Positions 7,545-16,074 of a stretch of 47,409 nt of DNA are shown here, piece after piece; the first letter of the stretch is position 1; every line of letters begins with the position of its first letter. The stretch covers positions 22,141 through 69,549 of the forward strand of contig JACPNX010000019.1 in NCBI GenBank assembly GCA_016185275.1, in the 5' to 3' direction. The translations under genes and the position numbers were made by a program. The DNA comes from Actinomycetota bacterium (GTDB lineage: Bacteria > Actinomycetota > Acidimicrobiia > Acidimicrobiales > Iamiaceae). The notes under the pieces are model-generated. The model searched no databases and had not been told where the DNA came from. It was given only the letters and a program-made list of their open reading frames with translations.

Positions 7545-8699
7545 TCACGGCGCAGCGGCGAGGACCTTGCTCCAGAGGGCGTTGTCGAAGCCGGCGCCGC
7601 CGCCGGAGCCGAGACGCGTCATCACCAGGCGCCGGTCGCGGCTGACGTAGATCTTCTGGTCGCCGGCGCCCAGCGCCGACACCAGATCGGCGGGTGCAGC
7701 CGGGAACAGCGGCCCGGGCCGGACGGTGCGTTCGTTCGGAAGCTGGTAGCTCTTCTGACCGTTGAGCCACCAGAGGTAGCCGTACGAGGGGTTGAGGGAC
7801 TGCGACGTCGACAGCGCATCGGCCAGATATCGGCTGTCGGCGACAACCGGGCGCCCGGCCCACGTGCCACCCCGCTGCACGAGGAGCCCGAACCGGCCCA
7901 TGTCGTGCGCCGTCATCGAGAGGCTCCAGATCCGGTTGCCCTTCGGATCGACCGAATAGCGACCGGAGCCGGGTCGTGGCTGCCACAGGGCGGAGGTGAC
8001 CCCGATGGGGTCCCACAACCAGCGCTGCGAGAGGTCCGTGATCGACGCCCGCGCGACCTTTTCCAGCACTGCCTGGAGCCGGTGGTAGGCGTTGGAGTTG
8101 TACCACCACACGGTGCCCGGAGATGCTTCGACGTCGAAGCTGTCGGTGAGCCCGCTCGTCATGGTCAGCAGGTGCCGGATCGTGATGCGTCGCTCGGCCA
8201 AGCGCCCGGCGTTGGACCACCCGGAGCCGAGGTACCTGCTCACCGGATCGCCGATGCTCAGCAGGCCCCGCTGCTGCGCGATGCCCACCAGCACGGCCAC
8301 GACGCTCTTCTGGCACGACGCGATGTCCTGGCGGTAGGCGGGACCTACTCCCCAGCGCCCCTCGGCCAGGACGCTGCCGTCGAGCGCGAGCACAAGCGCG
8401 CGGCTGCCGCGGCTGGCCGCGAAGTCCAGCGCGGCACGCAGCCCCACCGGATCCCAGCCGACGTCGCGCGGTTGCACCGTCTGCCAGCCGCCCGGCCCCG
8501 GCCACGCCGGGTCGGTTCGGGAGGCCGCCTCGGTGGCGGGTGGCGGGGTGACTGTCGGCCTCCGGCCGCCGCTCACCGTCGGTCCGCCCGCCATTCCGCC
8601 CGTGCACCCGACCACCAGAGCGGTGGTGCCGCCGGCCGCGGCGGCGCCGACGAACCGCCGGCGGCTCCACGTCCGTACGAAGAGTTCGTCCTGGCCCAT
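7545..8699 (-). CDS. Tat-exported serine hydrolase, beta-lactamase class C family
   Basis: A 384-residue serine hydrolase related to class C beta-lactamases and D-Ala-D-Ala peptidases. The N-terminus has a twin-arginine signal (S-R-R-R-F-V-G) and a lipobox-like V-V-G-C, so it is probably exported folded and lipid-anchored. The catalytic S-x-x-K motif is S-C-Q-K within Q-D-I-A-S-C-Q-K-S-V-V. The second motif is Y-N-S-N-A-Y in W-W-Y-N-S-N-A-Y-H-R-L. ATG 8699 is chosen because the signal peptide starts there; the frame continues 84 codons upstream without any family resemblance. The substrate could be a wall peptide, an ester or a beta-lactam; the sequence does not decide. Confidence 0.85.
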   Translation of the reverse strand: MGQDELFVRTWSRRRFVGAAAAGGTTALVVGCTGGMAGGPTVSGGRRPTVTPPPATEAASRTDPAWPGPGGWQTVQPRDVGWDPVGLRAALDFAASRGSRALVLALDGSVLAEGRWGVGPAYRQDIASCQKSVVAVLVGIAQQRGLLSIGDPVSRYLGSGWSNAGRLAERRITIRHLLTMTSGLTDSFDVEASPGTVWWYNSNAYHRLQAVLEKVARASITDLSQRWLWDPIGVTSALWQPRPGSGRYSVDPKGNRIWSLSMTAHDMGRFGLLVQRGGTWAGRPVVADSRYLADALSTSQSLNPSYGYLWWLNGQKSYQLPNERTVRPGPLFPAAPADLVSALGAGDQKIYVSRDRRLVMTRLGSGGGAGFDNALWSKVLAAAP

Positions 8700-8850
8700 C
8701 CCGTGATGGTGGCGCGGACCTGTGAGCGATGTGTGAGCCAAGCGTGAGGGTCGCTCGACCGTGGTCCACGGCTGCGCACCGGAAGGTAGGTGTGCGCCGG
8801 AAGGTGGGGACGTGCGGCAGACGGGGCGGTGCCTCGTAACCTCGGACGTC

Positions 8851-9573
8851 GTGCGCCCGACCACCGTCACCCGCCGAGACCTTCCGGACGCCGACCACCT
8901 GCCGGAGGGCGAAGAGAAGGTCCGGGCCGTACGGGCGATGTTCGACACCATCGCGCCGCGCTATGACCTCGTGAACCGGGTCATGACGTTCCGGCTCGAC
9001 GTGCGCTGGCGTCGCAGGACGGTGCGCGGCCTCGCCCTTCCGCTCGGCTCGACGGTGCTCGACCTGGCGTGCGGCACCGGCGACCTCTGTCGCGATCTGA
9101 CGCGAGCGGGCCACCTTCCCGTAGGGATCGACCTGTCCTACGGGATGCTGGCCGCGGCGCGCACCGCGGCGCCGCTCGTGCACGCCGACGTCCTGAGGTT
9201 GCCGGTGCCGGGCGGCTCAGTCGACGGCGCGACGTGCGGCTTCGCGCTGCGCAACCTCGTCGACCTCCCCGCGCTCTTCGCCGAGCTGCACCGCGCGCTG
9301 AGGCCGGGCGGGCGGATCGCGCTGCTCGAGGTGGCCCAGCCGCCCCTCGCGCCGCTGCGCTGGGGGCACGGCATCTACTTCGGCAGGGTGGTACCACGGG
9401 TCGGCGCCCTGCTGTCCGACCCGACCGCCTACCGGTACCTGCCGAAGTCGGTGGCATACCTGCCCGGCCGGGCGGAGCTGCTGGCCATCCTCGACCGGGC
9501 CGGTTTCCTCGACGTGCAGCACGAGCTGCTGTCGTTCGGCATCGCGCAGCTCATCACCGGTACCCGAGCCTGA
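8851..9573 (+). CDS. menG: Demethylmenaquinone methyltransferase MenG/UbiE
   Basis: A 240-residue SAM-dependent methyltransferase catalysing the last menaquinone step, C-methylation of demethylmenaquinone at the membrane. It has the family opening F-D-T-I-A-P-R-Y-D-L-V-N-R-V-M-T-F, motif I V-L-D-L-A-C-G-T-G-D-L and the region C-G-F-A-L-R-N-L-V-D. The start is uncertain: the frame extends to 8761, but GTG 8851 gives the normal family length. It lies 17 bases upstream of menF on the same strand, so the two are probably co-transcribed. The rest of the pathway follows within 10 kb. Confidence 0.93.
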   Translation: MRPTTVTRRDLPDADHLPEGEEKVRAVRAMFDTIAPRYDLVNRVMTFRLDVRWRRRTVRGLALPLGSTVLDLACGTGDLCRDLTRAGHLPVGIDLSYGMLAAARTAAPLVHADVLRLPVPGGSVDGATCGFALRNLVDLPALFAELHRALRPGGRIALLEVAQPPLAPLRWGHGIYFGRVVPRVGALLSDPTAYRYLPKSVAYLPGRAELLAILDRAGFLDVQHELLSFGIAQLITGTRA

Positions 9574-9590
9574 CGCCGCCGGTCGCCGCC

Positions 9591-11156
9591 GTGGACCTCG
9601 TCGCCCGCACGCGCCGGCTCGATGCCGACGTCGAGCTCCTCGCCTTCGCGAGCGGCACCGCCGACGCGACCGGCCCGAGCACTACGACCGGCCCGAGCAG
9701 CACCGCCGGCGCGACCGGCCCGAGCAATACGACCGGCCCGAGCGGCTCCGCCGGCGCGACCGGCCCGAGCAGTACGACCGGCCCGAGCAGCACCGCCGGC
9801 GCGACCGGCCCGAGCAGTGCGATGGCCGGCGGAGAAGGGATCAGCGACGAGCAACCGGCCGGGCTCGCCGCAGCCGGGCTCGCCGCAGCCGGAGTCGGCG
9901 TGGTGTTCGAGCGGGGTTCGACCGGCTTCGCCGGGCGCGGCGTCGCGGCGCGGGTTGCGCTGGACGACGTGGAGGCGACCCTGGCGGCGATCGAGGTCGA
10001 CGACGACGTCGGCCGGCCCGGGTGCGGTCCCGTCGCGTTCACCGCCCTGCCCTTCCTCCCGGGCGCACCGGCCGAGGCGGTCGTACCCGCGGTGCTCGTG
10101 GCGCGCGAGGCGGACGGCACGCGCTGGATCACGACCATCGGCCCGAGCTCCGGCACGCCGCCGCACGAGCCCCGGCACGAGGACGAGCACGACCACGAGC
10201 ACCGGCACGAGGACGAGCACGACCACGAGCACCGTCACGGGGACGACCACGAGCACCGGCACGAGCACCGTCACGAGCACGGCACGACGCCGAGCTCGCC
10301 CGGCGGGACCCGGACCGATCGGGCAGGCGTCGGCCCATCGGCGTTCGAGGTGCGGGCGAGCCGGCCCCCTTCCGACTGGTGCGACGCGGTCGCCGCGGCC
10401 ACCGCTGCCATCCGCAGCGGGCGCCTCGACAAGGTGGTGCTCGCCCGTGAGGTCCTCGTGCAGGCCGACGCGCCGCTGCCCGTCGCCGCCATCCTCGAGC
10501 ACCTCCGGGCTGCGTACCCCGGGTGCTTCCTGTTCCACGTCGACGGGTTCCTCGGTGCCAGCCCGGAGCTGCTCGTGTCCCGGCACGGTGACGTGGTCCG
10601 GGCCCAGCCGATGGCCGGCACCGCACCGCGCCGGGGCGACCCGGCCGCCGACCAACGCCTCGCCGGCCGGTTGCTCGCCTCGGCGACGTACCGGCGCGAG
10701 CACCAGGTCACGATCGAGGTCGTGCACGACACGTTGCTCCCGTTCTGCTCGTACCTCGACTACGAGGCCGAGCCGTCGGTCGTGGCCCTGGCCAACGTCC
10801 AGCACCTCGCCACGACCGTCGAGGGCCGGCTGTCGAGCCCGCCCGCTTCGGTGCTCGAGCTGGTGCGAGCGCTGCACCCGACCCCCGCCGTGTGCGGCCG
10901 CCCCCGCCACGCCGCCCTCGCGCTGATCGCCGAGCTCGAGGGGCTCGACCGCGGCCGCTACGCCGGGGCGGTCGGCTGGGTCGACGCCGCGGGCAACGGC
11001 CAGTTCGCCGTGAGCATCCGCTGCGCCGAGGTGGAGGGCGCCGGCGCGCGGCTCTGGGGCGGCAACGGGATCGTCGGCGATTCCGACCCGACCACCGAGC
11101 TGGCCGAGACGCGCTCGAAGCTCCAGGCCGTGCTCAACGCGATCGTCCGGCCGTAG
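9591..11156 (+). CDS. menF: Isochorismate synthase MenF with repeat and His-rich inserts
   Basis: A 521-residue chorismate-binding enzyme that should convert chorismate to isochorismate, the entry step of menaquinone synthesis. The C-terminal catalytic half is well conserved: L-D-K-V-V-L-A-R-E, P-E-L-L-V-S-R-H-G, M-A-G-T-A-P-R-R-G, L-H-P-T-P-A-V-C-G-R-P and G-A-V-G-W-V-D-A-A-G-N-G-Q. The N-terminal half carries two unusual inserts. Residues 26-80 are three and a half copies of a 15-residue A-T-G-P-S-x-T-T-G-P-S repeat. Residues 192-230 contain 16 histidines among Asp, Glu and Arg. GTG 9591 is the first suitable start after menG. The catalytic core looks intact, so the inserts probably sit on surface loops. 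Confidence 0.92.
   Translation: MDLVARTRRLDADVELLAFASGTADATGPSTTTGPSSTAGATGPSNTTGPSGSAGATGPSSTTGPSSTAGATGPSSAMAGGEGISDEQPAGLAAAGLAAAGVGVVFERGSTGFAGRGVAARVALDDVEATLAAIEVDDDVGRPGCGPVAFTALPFLPGAPAEAVVPAVLVAREADGTRWITTIGPSSGTPPHEPRHEDEHDHEHRHEDEHDHEHRHGDDHEHRHEHRHEHGTTPSSPGGTRTDRAGVGPSAFEVRASRPPSDWCDAVAAATAAIRSGRLDKVVLAREVLVQADAPLPVAAILEHLRAAYPGCFLFHVDGFLGASPELLVSRHGDVVRAQPMAGTAPRRGDPAADQRLAGRLLASATYRREHQVTIEVVHDTLLPFCSYLDYEAEPSVVALANVQHLATTVEGRLSSPPASVLELVRALHPTPAVCGRPRHAALALIAELEGLDRGRYAGAVGWVDAAGNGQFAVSIRCAEVEGAGARLWGGNGIVGDSDPTTELAETRSKLQAVLNAIVRP
9666..9830 (+). repeat. 45-bp tandem repeat inside menF
   Basis: Three full 45-bp units (9666-9710, 9711-9755, 9756-9800) and a partial fourth are in frame. 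Each unit itself contains two copies of a GACCGGCCCGAGC core. The units differ at a few positions, so the array is not a recent perfect amplification. Confidence 0.9.
10164..10280 (+). repeat. His-rich repeat tract inside menF
   Basis: An imperfect in-frame repeat built from gagcaccggcacgaggacga-like units, with the longer block H-E-D-E-H-D-H-E-H-R present twice in succession. It encodes 16 His in 39 residues and resembles the His-rich metal-binding tracts of metallochaperones. Confidence 0.9.
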
Positions 11157-11198
11157 GGGGCACGGTCACAGGGGCACGGTCACAGGGGCACGGTCACA
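11157..11198. repeat. Three 14-bp tandem repeats after menF
   Basis: Three perfect copies of ggggcacggtcaca follow directly after the menF stop codon, in the 70-base gap before the end of menD. I see no stable hairpin in the repeat itself, so its role in termination is doubtful. Confidence 0.9.
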
Positions 11199-11226
11199 GA
11201 CGGACCGCGGCCTCGAGAGCGGGACC

Positions 11227-13047
11227 TCAGGCGAGGTCGCGCACAGCACCGGCCACCGCGGCGTGGATCTCGTCGTGCACCGCGACGTTGGCGTCGCGCC
11301 CGGTGCGGACGTGGACCACGTGCAGCCCGGGCACCACACCGACCGATGCGGCTGCCACCTCGACGTCGGTCATGGTCCGCGGTGTCGTGACCGTCGCGCC
11401 GTGCACGGCGGCGAGCCGGCCCACGTCCACACCGTGCGGCGTGCCGAAGAGCCGCTCGAAGCGGTCCGGCGGGACCGAGGCCCGTTGCGGCAGGAACGAG
11501 AAGATCCCGCCACCGTCGTTGTCGACCACGACGACGGTCAGGTCGATCTCCCGGCGAGCGGCGCCGAGCAAGCCGTTCGTGTCGTGGAGCAAGGCGACGT
11601 CGCCGATGAGCAGCGCGGTGGGCCGTCCCGAGCCGAGCGCGACGCCCACGGCTGTCGACACCACTCCGTCGATGCCGTTCGCGCCGCGGTTGGCGTGCAC
11701 GTCGACGCCCGAGCGCGGCCGTCCGTACCACTCGAGGTCGCGCACCGGCATCGACGAAGACACGACGAGCGCGCACCCTGGCGCCAGACCACCGAGGAGG
11801 GAGCGGGCGACGCCGGGCTCGGTCGGCTCGTCGTGGCCGGCCAGCACCTCGTCGATGGCCGCTTGCGCCGCCACCTCGGCGGCCGCCCAGTGAGCCGCCC
11901 ACTCGTTCGCGCCTTCACCGCGCGGGGCCAGCCAGTCGCCGAGCCGGGCGGGATCGCACGCGATGTTCCAGGCCGCCCGCCCCCCGGGATCGGTCCAGCC
12001 GTGGGGAGCGACGCGCACCTCGGCCGCCTCGGAGCCGGCGATCCAGGTGTCCACGACCCGCGATGCCGGCGCCCCGCCCAGATGGAGCACCACCTCGGGC
12101 CGCATCCGACCGGCAAGGGCCCCGGATCGCAGCAGCGCGTCGGCCGATGCCACCACCGTGGCACCGCCTGCTTCCGGTCGATCCGGTGCGAAGGGGTCCT
12201 GCTGCTCGACCGGCAGGTCACCCCGCAGGCGGGCGTCGGTGAGCAGCGGCCACCCCAAGCGGGAGGCGACGGCTGCGACCACCGGGCCGCAAGCGTCCGC
12301 CGCGGCCGTCCACGGCCCGGCCACCACGACGCCACGGCGGTCGGCTGACAGCAGGTCCCACGGGACATCGCGGTCGTCGACATCGGCACGCGGGACGGAG
12401 GCGCGCACCCAGGGCTGCCCACCGAGACGTGCCGCGGGGAGGGGGCCGGGCGTCCCGACGAGAGGCTCGCGGAACGGCAGGTTCAGGTGGACGGGCCCGG
12501 GTCCGGCCGGGTTGGCGACCGCCTCGACGAGGACCCTGGCCGCGAGCGCTCGCCACGACCCGCTGGCGGCAGCAGCGGGCGGGCCGGGGTCGTGGTACCA
12601 GCGCACGCTGCGAGCGAAGAGGTGCGTCTGGTCGATCGTCTGGGCCGCCCCCTGGTCGCGCCGCTCGGGCGGGCGGTCGGCGGTGACGAGGACGAGCGGG
12701 GTCCGGGAGTGGTGCGCCTCGACGACACCCGGGTGCAGGTTGGCAGCGGCGGTGCCCGACGTGGTGAGCACGAGGCTCGGGCGCCCGGTCGCCCGGGCGA
12801 CGCCCAGCGCGAGGAAGCAGGCGCTGCGCTCGTCGTGGTGGACGTCGACGCGGATGCGATCGTCGGCCGCGAGGGCCAGGGCCATCGGCGTCGACCGGCT
12901 GCCCGGGCAGATGACTGCGTCGGTGAGACCGCCGCGGATCCACTCGTCGACGAGCGTGGCGCAGAAGGTCGCGGCCGTGGTCTCTGCCCGCCCGCTCGGG
13001 AGGGTTGCCGCCGGCACGGGTTCGCGCGGCGGGACGAGGGGCGACAT
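11227..13047 (-). CDS. menD: SEPHCHC synthase MenD
   Basis: A 606-residue ThDP enzyme (2-succinyl-5-enolpyruvyl-6-hydroxy-3-cyclohexene-1-carboxylate synthase) that joins isochorismate with 2-oxoglutarate. The N-terminal PYR domain has I-C-P-G-S-R-S-T-P-M-A and the ThDP-activating Glu in H-H-D-E-R-S-A-C-F. The C-terminal PP domain has the metal/ThDP motif G-D-V-A-L-L-H-D-T-N-G and V-V-D-N-D-G-G-G-I-F. ATG 13047 is the first start with family-like sequence; the frame continues upstream through repeats. The gene converges with menF and diverges from menH, so substrate flow is menF-menD-menH but the operon is broken up. Confidence 0.95.
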   Translation of the reverse strand: MSPLVPPREPVPAATLPSGRAETTAATFCATLVDEWIRGGLTDAVICPGSRSTPMALALAADDRIRVDVHHDERSACFLALGVARATGRPSLVLTTSGTAAANLHPGVVEAHHSRTPLVLVTADRPPERRDQGAAQTIDQTHLFARSVRWYHDPGPPAAAASGSWRALAARVLVEAVANPAGPGPVHLNLPFREPLVGTPGPLPAARLGGQPWVRASVPRADVDDRDVPWDLLSADRRGVVVAGPWTAAADACGPVVAAVASRLGWPLLTDARLRGDLPVEQQDPFAPDRPEAGGATVVASADALLRSGALAGRMRPEVVLHLGGAPASRVVDTWIAGSEAAEVRVAPHGWTDPGGRAAWNIACDPARLGDWLAPRGEGANEWAAHWAAAEVAAQAAIDEVLAGHDEPTEPGVARSLLGGLAPGCALVVSSSMPVRDLEWYGRPRSGVDVHANRGANGIDGVVSTAVGVALGSGRPTALLIGDVALLHDTNGLLGAARREIDLTVVVVDNDGGGIFSFLPQRASVPPDRFERLFGTPHGVDVGRLAAVHGATVTTPRTMTDVEVAAASVGVVPGLHVVHVRTGRDANVAVHDEIHAAVAGAVRDLA

Positions 13048-13091
13048 CGGTTCCGCAGCGTAGGGGCGGGCCGCCGGCGGACGCCGCCCTT

Positions 13092-13156
13092 CGGAGCCGC
13101 CATCGGGAGCCGCCATCGGGAGCCACGTCGGGAGCCACGTCGGGAGCCGCCATCGA
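13092..13156. repeat. 12-13 bp tandem repeats between menD and menH
   Basis: Five successive copies of cgggagccgccat or cgggagccacgt lie in the 197-base gap between the divergent menD and menH starts. They occupy the region where promoters for both genes should be, so copy number could influence expression; this is inference. Confidence 0.85.
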
Positions 13157-13244
13157 AGCTCGCGCCTGCACCGACACCGTCGACGCCTTCCCGATCCTGC
13201 GAGCCCACGCCCGCGCCGCCTGATCCCCCCCGTATCGTGCGCCC

Positions 13245-14138
13245 GTGCCGACCTCCACGCCGGATCCGACGCGGCCGCCGGGTCCGACGCGGCCACCGGG
13301 TCCGCCGCGGCCACCGGGTTCGCCGCAGCCGCCGCAGCCCGCCGACCCGCCGCACCCGGCGGACGCGACCCGTCCGGCGCACCGGTTGGCGACCACCACC
13401 ACCGGCGCCGGTCCGCGGGTCGCGCTGCTCCACGGCTTCACGCAGACGGCGGCCTCGTGGACACCGATCGCCGAGCGTCTCAGCGCCGACCACGAGGTGG
13501 TGGCGCTCGACGCGCCCGGCCACGGCGGCTCCGCGTCCGTTCGCGCCGGCCTCTGGGAGACCGCAGCACTGATCGCGGCAGCCGTGGGCCGCGCCACCTA
13601 TGCCGGCTATTCGATGGGCGGACGGCTGGCGTTGCACGTCGCCCTCGCCCACCCCGAAGCCGTCGAGCGCCTGGTCCTCGTGAGTGCGACCGCAGGCATC
13701 GACGATCCCGCCGCGCGCGCCGAGCGCCGCGACGCCGATGCCACCCTCGCCCGGGAGCTGGAGCACGACGGCCTCGACCGGTTCCTCGAGCGGTGGTTGG
13801 CTCAGCCGCTGTTCAGCTCGCTGCCGCCGGACGCCGCGACCCTCGCCGACCGCCGCACCAACACCGTGGACGGCCTCGCGTGGTCACTGCGCACCGCGGG
13901 CACGGGCAGCATGGATCCTCCGCTGTGGGACCGGCTCGGCGCGATCGGCGCCGCCGGCATCCCCGTCCTGGTCGTCGCCGGCGAGCGCGACGGCAAGTTC
14001 CGTGCCCTCGGCCAACGCATCGTCGAGGGCATCGGCGCCACCGCGCGGCTCCACGTCGTGGTCGGCGCCGGTCATGCCGTCCCGTGGGAACGTCCGGACG
14101 ACTTCGTCGCCGCGCTCGGCACCCACCTCAGGCGCTGA
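13245..14138 (+). CDS. menH: Alpha/beta hydrolase, probable SHCHC synthase MenH
   Basis: A 297-residue alpha/beta hydrolase, probably the MenH enzyme that eliminates pyruvate from the MenD product. The oxyanion strand is L-L-H-G-F-T-Q-T, the nucleophile elbow G-Y-S-M-G-G and the catalytic His G-A-G-H-A-V-P-W-E; the acid probably lies in V-A-G-E-R-D-G-K. The first 45 residues after GTG 13245 are an unusual proline-rich extension of P-T-R-P-P-G-type units not needed for the fold, so a later start is possible. The position between menD and menA supports the assignment; other hydrolases of this fold cannot be excluded on sequence alone. Its stop overlaps the end of menA by 11 bases. Confidence 0.82.
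   Translation: MPTSTPDPTRPPGPTRPPGPPRPPGSPQPPQPADPPHPADATRPAHRLATTTTGAGPRVALLHGFTQTAASWTPIAERLSADHEVVALDAPGHGGSASVRAGLWETAALIAAAVGRATYAGYSMGGRLALHVALAHPEAVERLVLVSATAGIDDPAARAERRDADATLARELEHDGLDRFLERWLAQPLFSSLPPDAATLADRRTNTVDGLAWSLRTAGTGSMDPPLWDRLGAIGAAGIPVLVVAGERDGKFRALGQRIVEGIGATARLHVVVGAGHAVPWERPDDFVAALGTHLRR
13262..13335 (+). repeat. 15-bp tandem repeat at the start of menH
   Basis: Successive near-identical units reading gacgcggcc-(g/a)ccgggtcc are in frame and encode the P-T-R-P-P-G extension. This resembles the repeat insertions in menF and the HNH gene. Confidence 0.8.
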
Positions 14139-15093
14139 GCGCCAGCCCGGCCGCCAGCAGCACGCCGAACGCCAGCTGCACGCGGCCGGTCGAAGCGAGC
14201 ACCGGGACCAGCTCTCGGCCCTGCGCCCGCTGCAGCACGCGCACCACCGGCTGCTGGGCCAGCATGACCGCGGCCAGCGCGAGGGCACCGGCCGGGCGCC
14301 CTCCCAGCCCCGCCACCAGCGGCACGGCGACGAACGCACCTACCAGCAGGGCCACGTACAGCATCCGGGTACGGCTGTCGCCCAGCCGCACGGCCAGCGT
14401 GCGCTTGCCCGACGCTCGATCGCCGGGGATGTCCCGGAGGTTGTTGACCACGAGCAGCGCGGTGGCCAGGAACCCGACCGGAACCGACGCGGCGAGCGCG
14501 AGGCCGGTGAGCTGCCCCTGCTGGACGTAGGCCGAACCGGCCGTCGCGACCACGCCGAAGAAGACGAACACGAAGACCTCGCCGAAGCCGGCATAGCCGT
14601 ACGGGCGGGGTCCTCCCGTGTAGAACCAGCCTGCCGCGATGGCCAGCGCCCCGACCACGAACAGCTCGGGGCCGACGGCGAGCGCCAGCGCGCCGCCGGC
14701 CAGCCCAGCCACCGCGAACGAGGCCAGCGCCGCGCGCTTCACCGCGGCCGGCGCGGCCAGGCCCTGGCCGACGAGCCGAACGGGGCCGACCCGGCGCTCG
14801 TCGGCGTCGGTGCCGCGGATGCCGTCGCTGTAGTCGTTGGCGTAGTTGGTGGCCACCTGGAGGGCCAGGGACACGACCATCGCGGCCGCCGCCCGCCACC
14901 AGATCAGCCCGCCGTGCACCCGGCCGGCCGCCGCGGCCGTGCCCACCAGGACCGGCACGACGGCCGCCGGCAGCGTGCGGGGGCGCGCGCCCGCCACCCA
15001 CAGGGCGAGGCCGTTCGGCGCCGGCCGGACCGCGCCCGGAGCCCGGCGCCCGGGCGCGGCGCCCGGGGACGGCGGCCGGCGGTCGCCGGTCAC
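14128..15093 (-). CDS. menA: 1,4-dihydroxy-2-naphthoate polyprenyltransferase MenA
   Basis: A 321-residue integral membrane prenyltransferase of the UbiA superfamily, which joins DHNA to a polyprenyl diphosphate. The first Asp-rich motif is N-Y-A-N-D-Y-S-D-G and the second is N-N-L-R-D-I-P-G-D, which bind Mg-diphosphate. Eight or so hydrophobic segments are visible. The GTG start at 15093 overlaps the TGA of menB in a GTGA arrangement, pointing to translational coupling with menB; the frame upstream of it is menB in another register. The 3' end overlaps menH by 11 bases. Confidence 0.93.
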   Translation of the reverse strand: MTGDRRPPSPGAAPGRRAPGAVRPAPNGLALWVAGARPRTLPAAVVPVLVGTAAAAGRVHGGLIWWRAAAAMVVSLALQVATNYANDYSDGIRGTDADERRVGPVRLVGQGLAAPAAVKRAALASFAVAGLAGGALALAVGPELFVVGALAIAAGWFYTGGPRPYGYAGFGEVFVFVFFGVVATAGSAYVQQGQLTGLALAASVPVGFLATALLVVNNLRDIPGDRASGKRTLAVRLGDSRTRMLYVALLVGAFVAVPLVAGLGGRPAGALALAAVMLAQQPVVRVLQRAQGRELVPVLASTGRVQLAFGVLLAAGLALSA

Positions 15094-16001
15094 GGGCGCT
15101 TCGGGAAGCGCTCGAACTCGGGGCGCCGCTTGGCCTTGAACGCCTCCCGTCCCTCCTGGGCCTCCTCGCTGCCGTAGAACAACAGGTTCGTGTCGTGGGC
15201 GAGCTGCTGCAGGCCGGCCAGGCCATCCTCGGAAGCGTGGAAGCTCGCCTTCAGCAGGCGCAGCGCGAACGGCGACAGGCGCAGCATCTCGCGGCACCAC
15301 CCGACGGTCTGCTCCTCGAGCTCGGCGAGCGGTACGACGGCGTTGACCAGGCCCATCTCATAGGCGCGGTCCGCGCCGTACTGGCGGCACAGGAACCAGA
15401 TCTCCTTGGCCCGCTTCTGGCCGATCTGTGCGGCCAGCACCGATGCGCCGAAGCCGCCGTCGAACGACCCCACCCGCGGCCCCGTCTGGCCGAAGGTGGC
15501 GTTGTCGGCGGCGATGGTGAGGTCGCACACGACGTGCAGGACGTGGCCACCGCCGACCGCGTAGCCGGCGACCATGGCCACCACCGGCTTGGGGAGGCGC
15601 CGGATCTGCACGTGCAGGTCGGTGACGAGGAACCGCCCGACGCCGCGCTGGCCCACGGCGTCGTCGCCCACGTAGCCGGAGTCGCCGCGGGCCCGCTGGT
15701 CCCCGCCGGAGCAGAACGCGAGGTCGCCCTGGCCGGTGAGGATGACGGCGCCGACCTCGGGGTCCTCGCGGGCCAAGGTGAAGGCGGCGATCAGCTCCTC
15801 GACGGTGCGGGGCCGGAACGCGTTGCGAACCTCCGGCCGGCAGATCGTGATCTTGGCGATGCGGCCTCCACCCTCACTCTCGTGGCCTCCGGCGAACGGG
15901 TCGGCCGTCTCGTAGCGGATGTCGTCGAAGGACACGCCGCCGTCCCGCCATTCGGCGCCGGCGCGGATGGTGGTGGCGGCAGGATCGACGGTGTCAGCCA
16001 T
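15090..16001 (-). CDS. menB: 1,4-dihydroxy-2-naphthoyl-CoA synthase MenB
   Basis: A 303-residue crotonase-fold enzyme that cyclises o-succinylbenzoyl-CoA to DHNA-CoA. Signatures include the N-terminal [10 protein letters not shown], the oxyanion-hole region [17 protein letters not shown] and [17 protein letters not shown], the last typical of MenB. The C-terminal A-K-R-R-P-E-F is also family-typical. It is 4 bp overlapped with menA downstream and follows the methyltransferase at 16075 on the same strand. Confidence 0.96.
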   Translation of the reverse strand: MADTVDPAATTIRAGAEWRDGGVSFDDIRYETADPFAGGHESEGGGRIAKITICRPEVRNAFRPRTVEELIAAFTLAREDPEVGAVILTGQGDLAFCSGGDQRARGDSGYVGDDAVGQRGVGRFLVTDLHVQIRRLPKPVVAMVAGYAVGGGHVLHVVCDLTIAADNATFGQTGPRVGSFDGGFGASVLAAQIGQKRAKEIWFLCRQYGADRAYEMGLVNAVVPLAELEEQTVGWCREMLRLSPFALRLLKASFHASEDGLAGLQQLAHDTNLLFYGSEEAQEGREAFKAKRRPEFERFPKRP

Positions 16002-16074
16002 GGGCGGCCGAGTCTCGCGCCGGCCGGCCCGGGGCGATCAAGTGTGGAGGGTCGCTGGCGGGACCGCATGGTGC

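Noticed and set aside
9666..10280. Possible CRISPR-like repeat array
   Set aside because: Units are adjacent with no unique spacers and stay in the menF reading frame, so they are coding tandem repeats.
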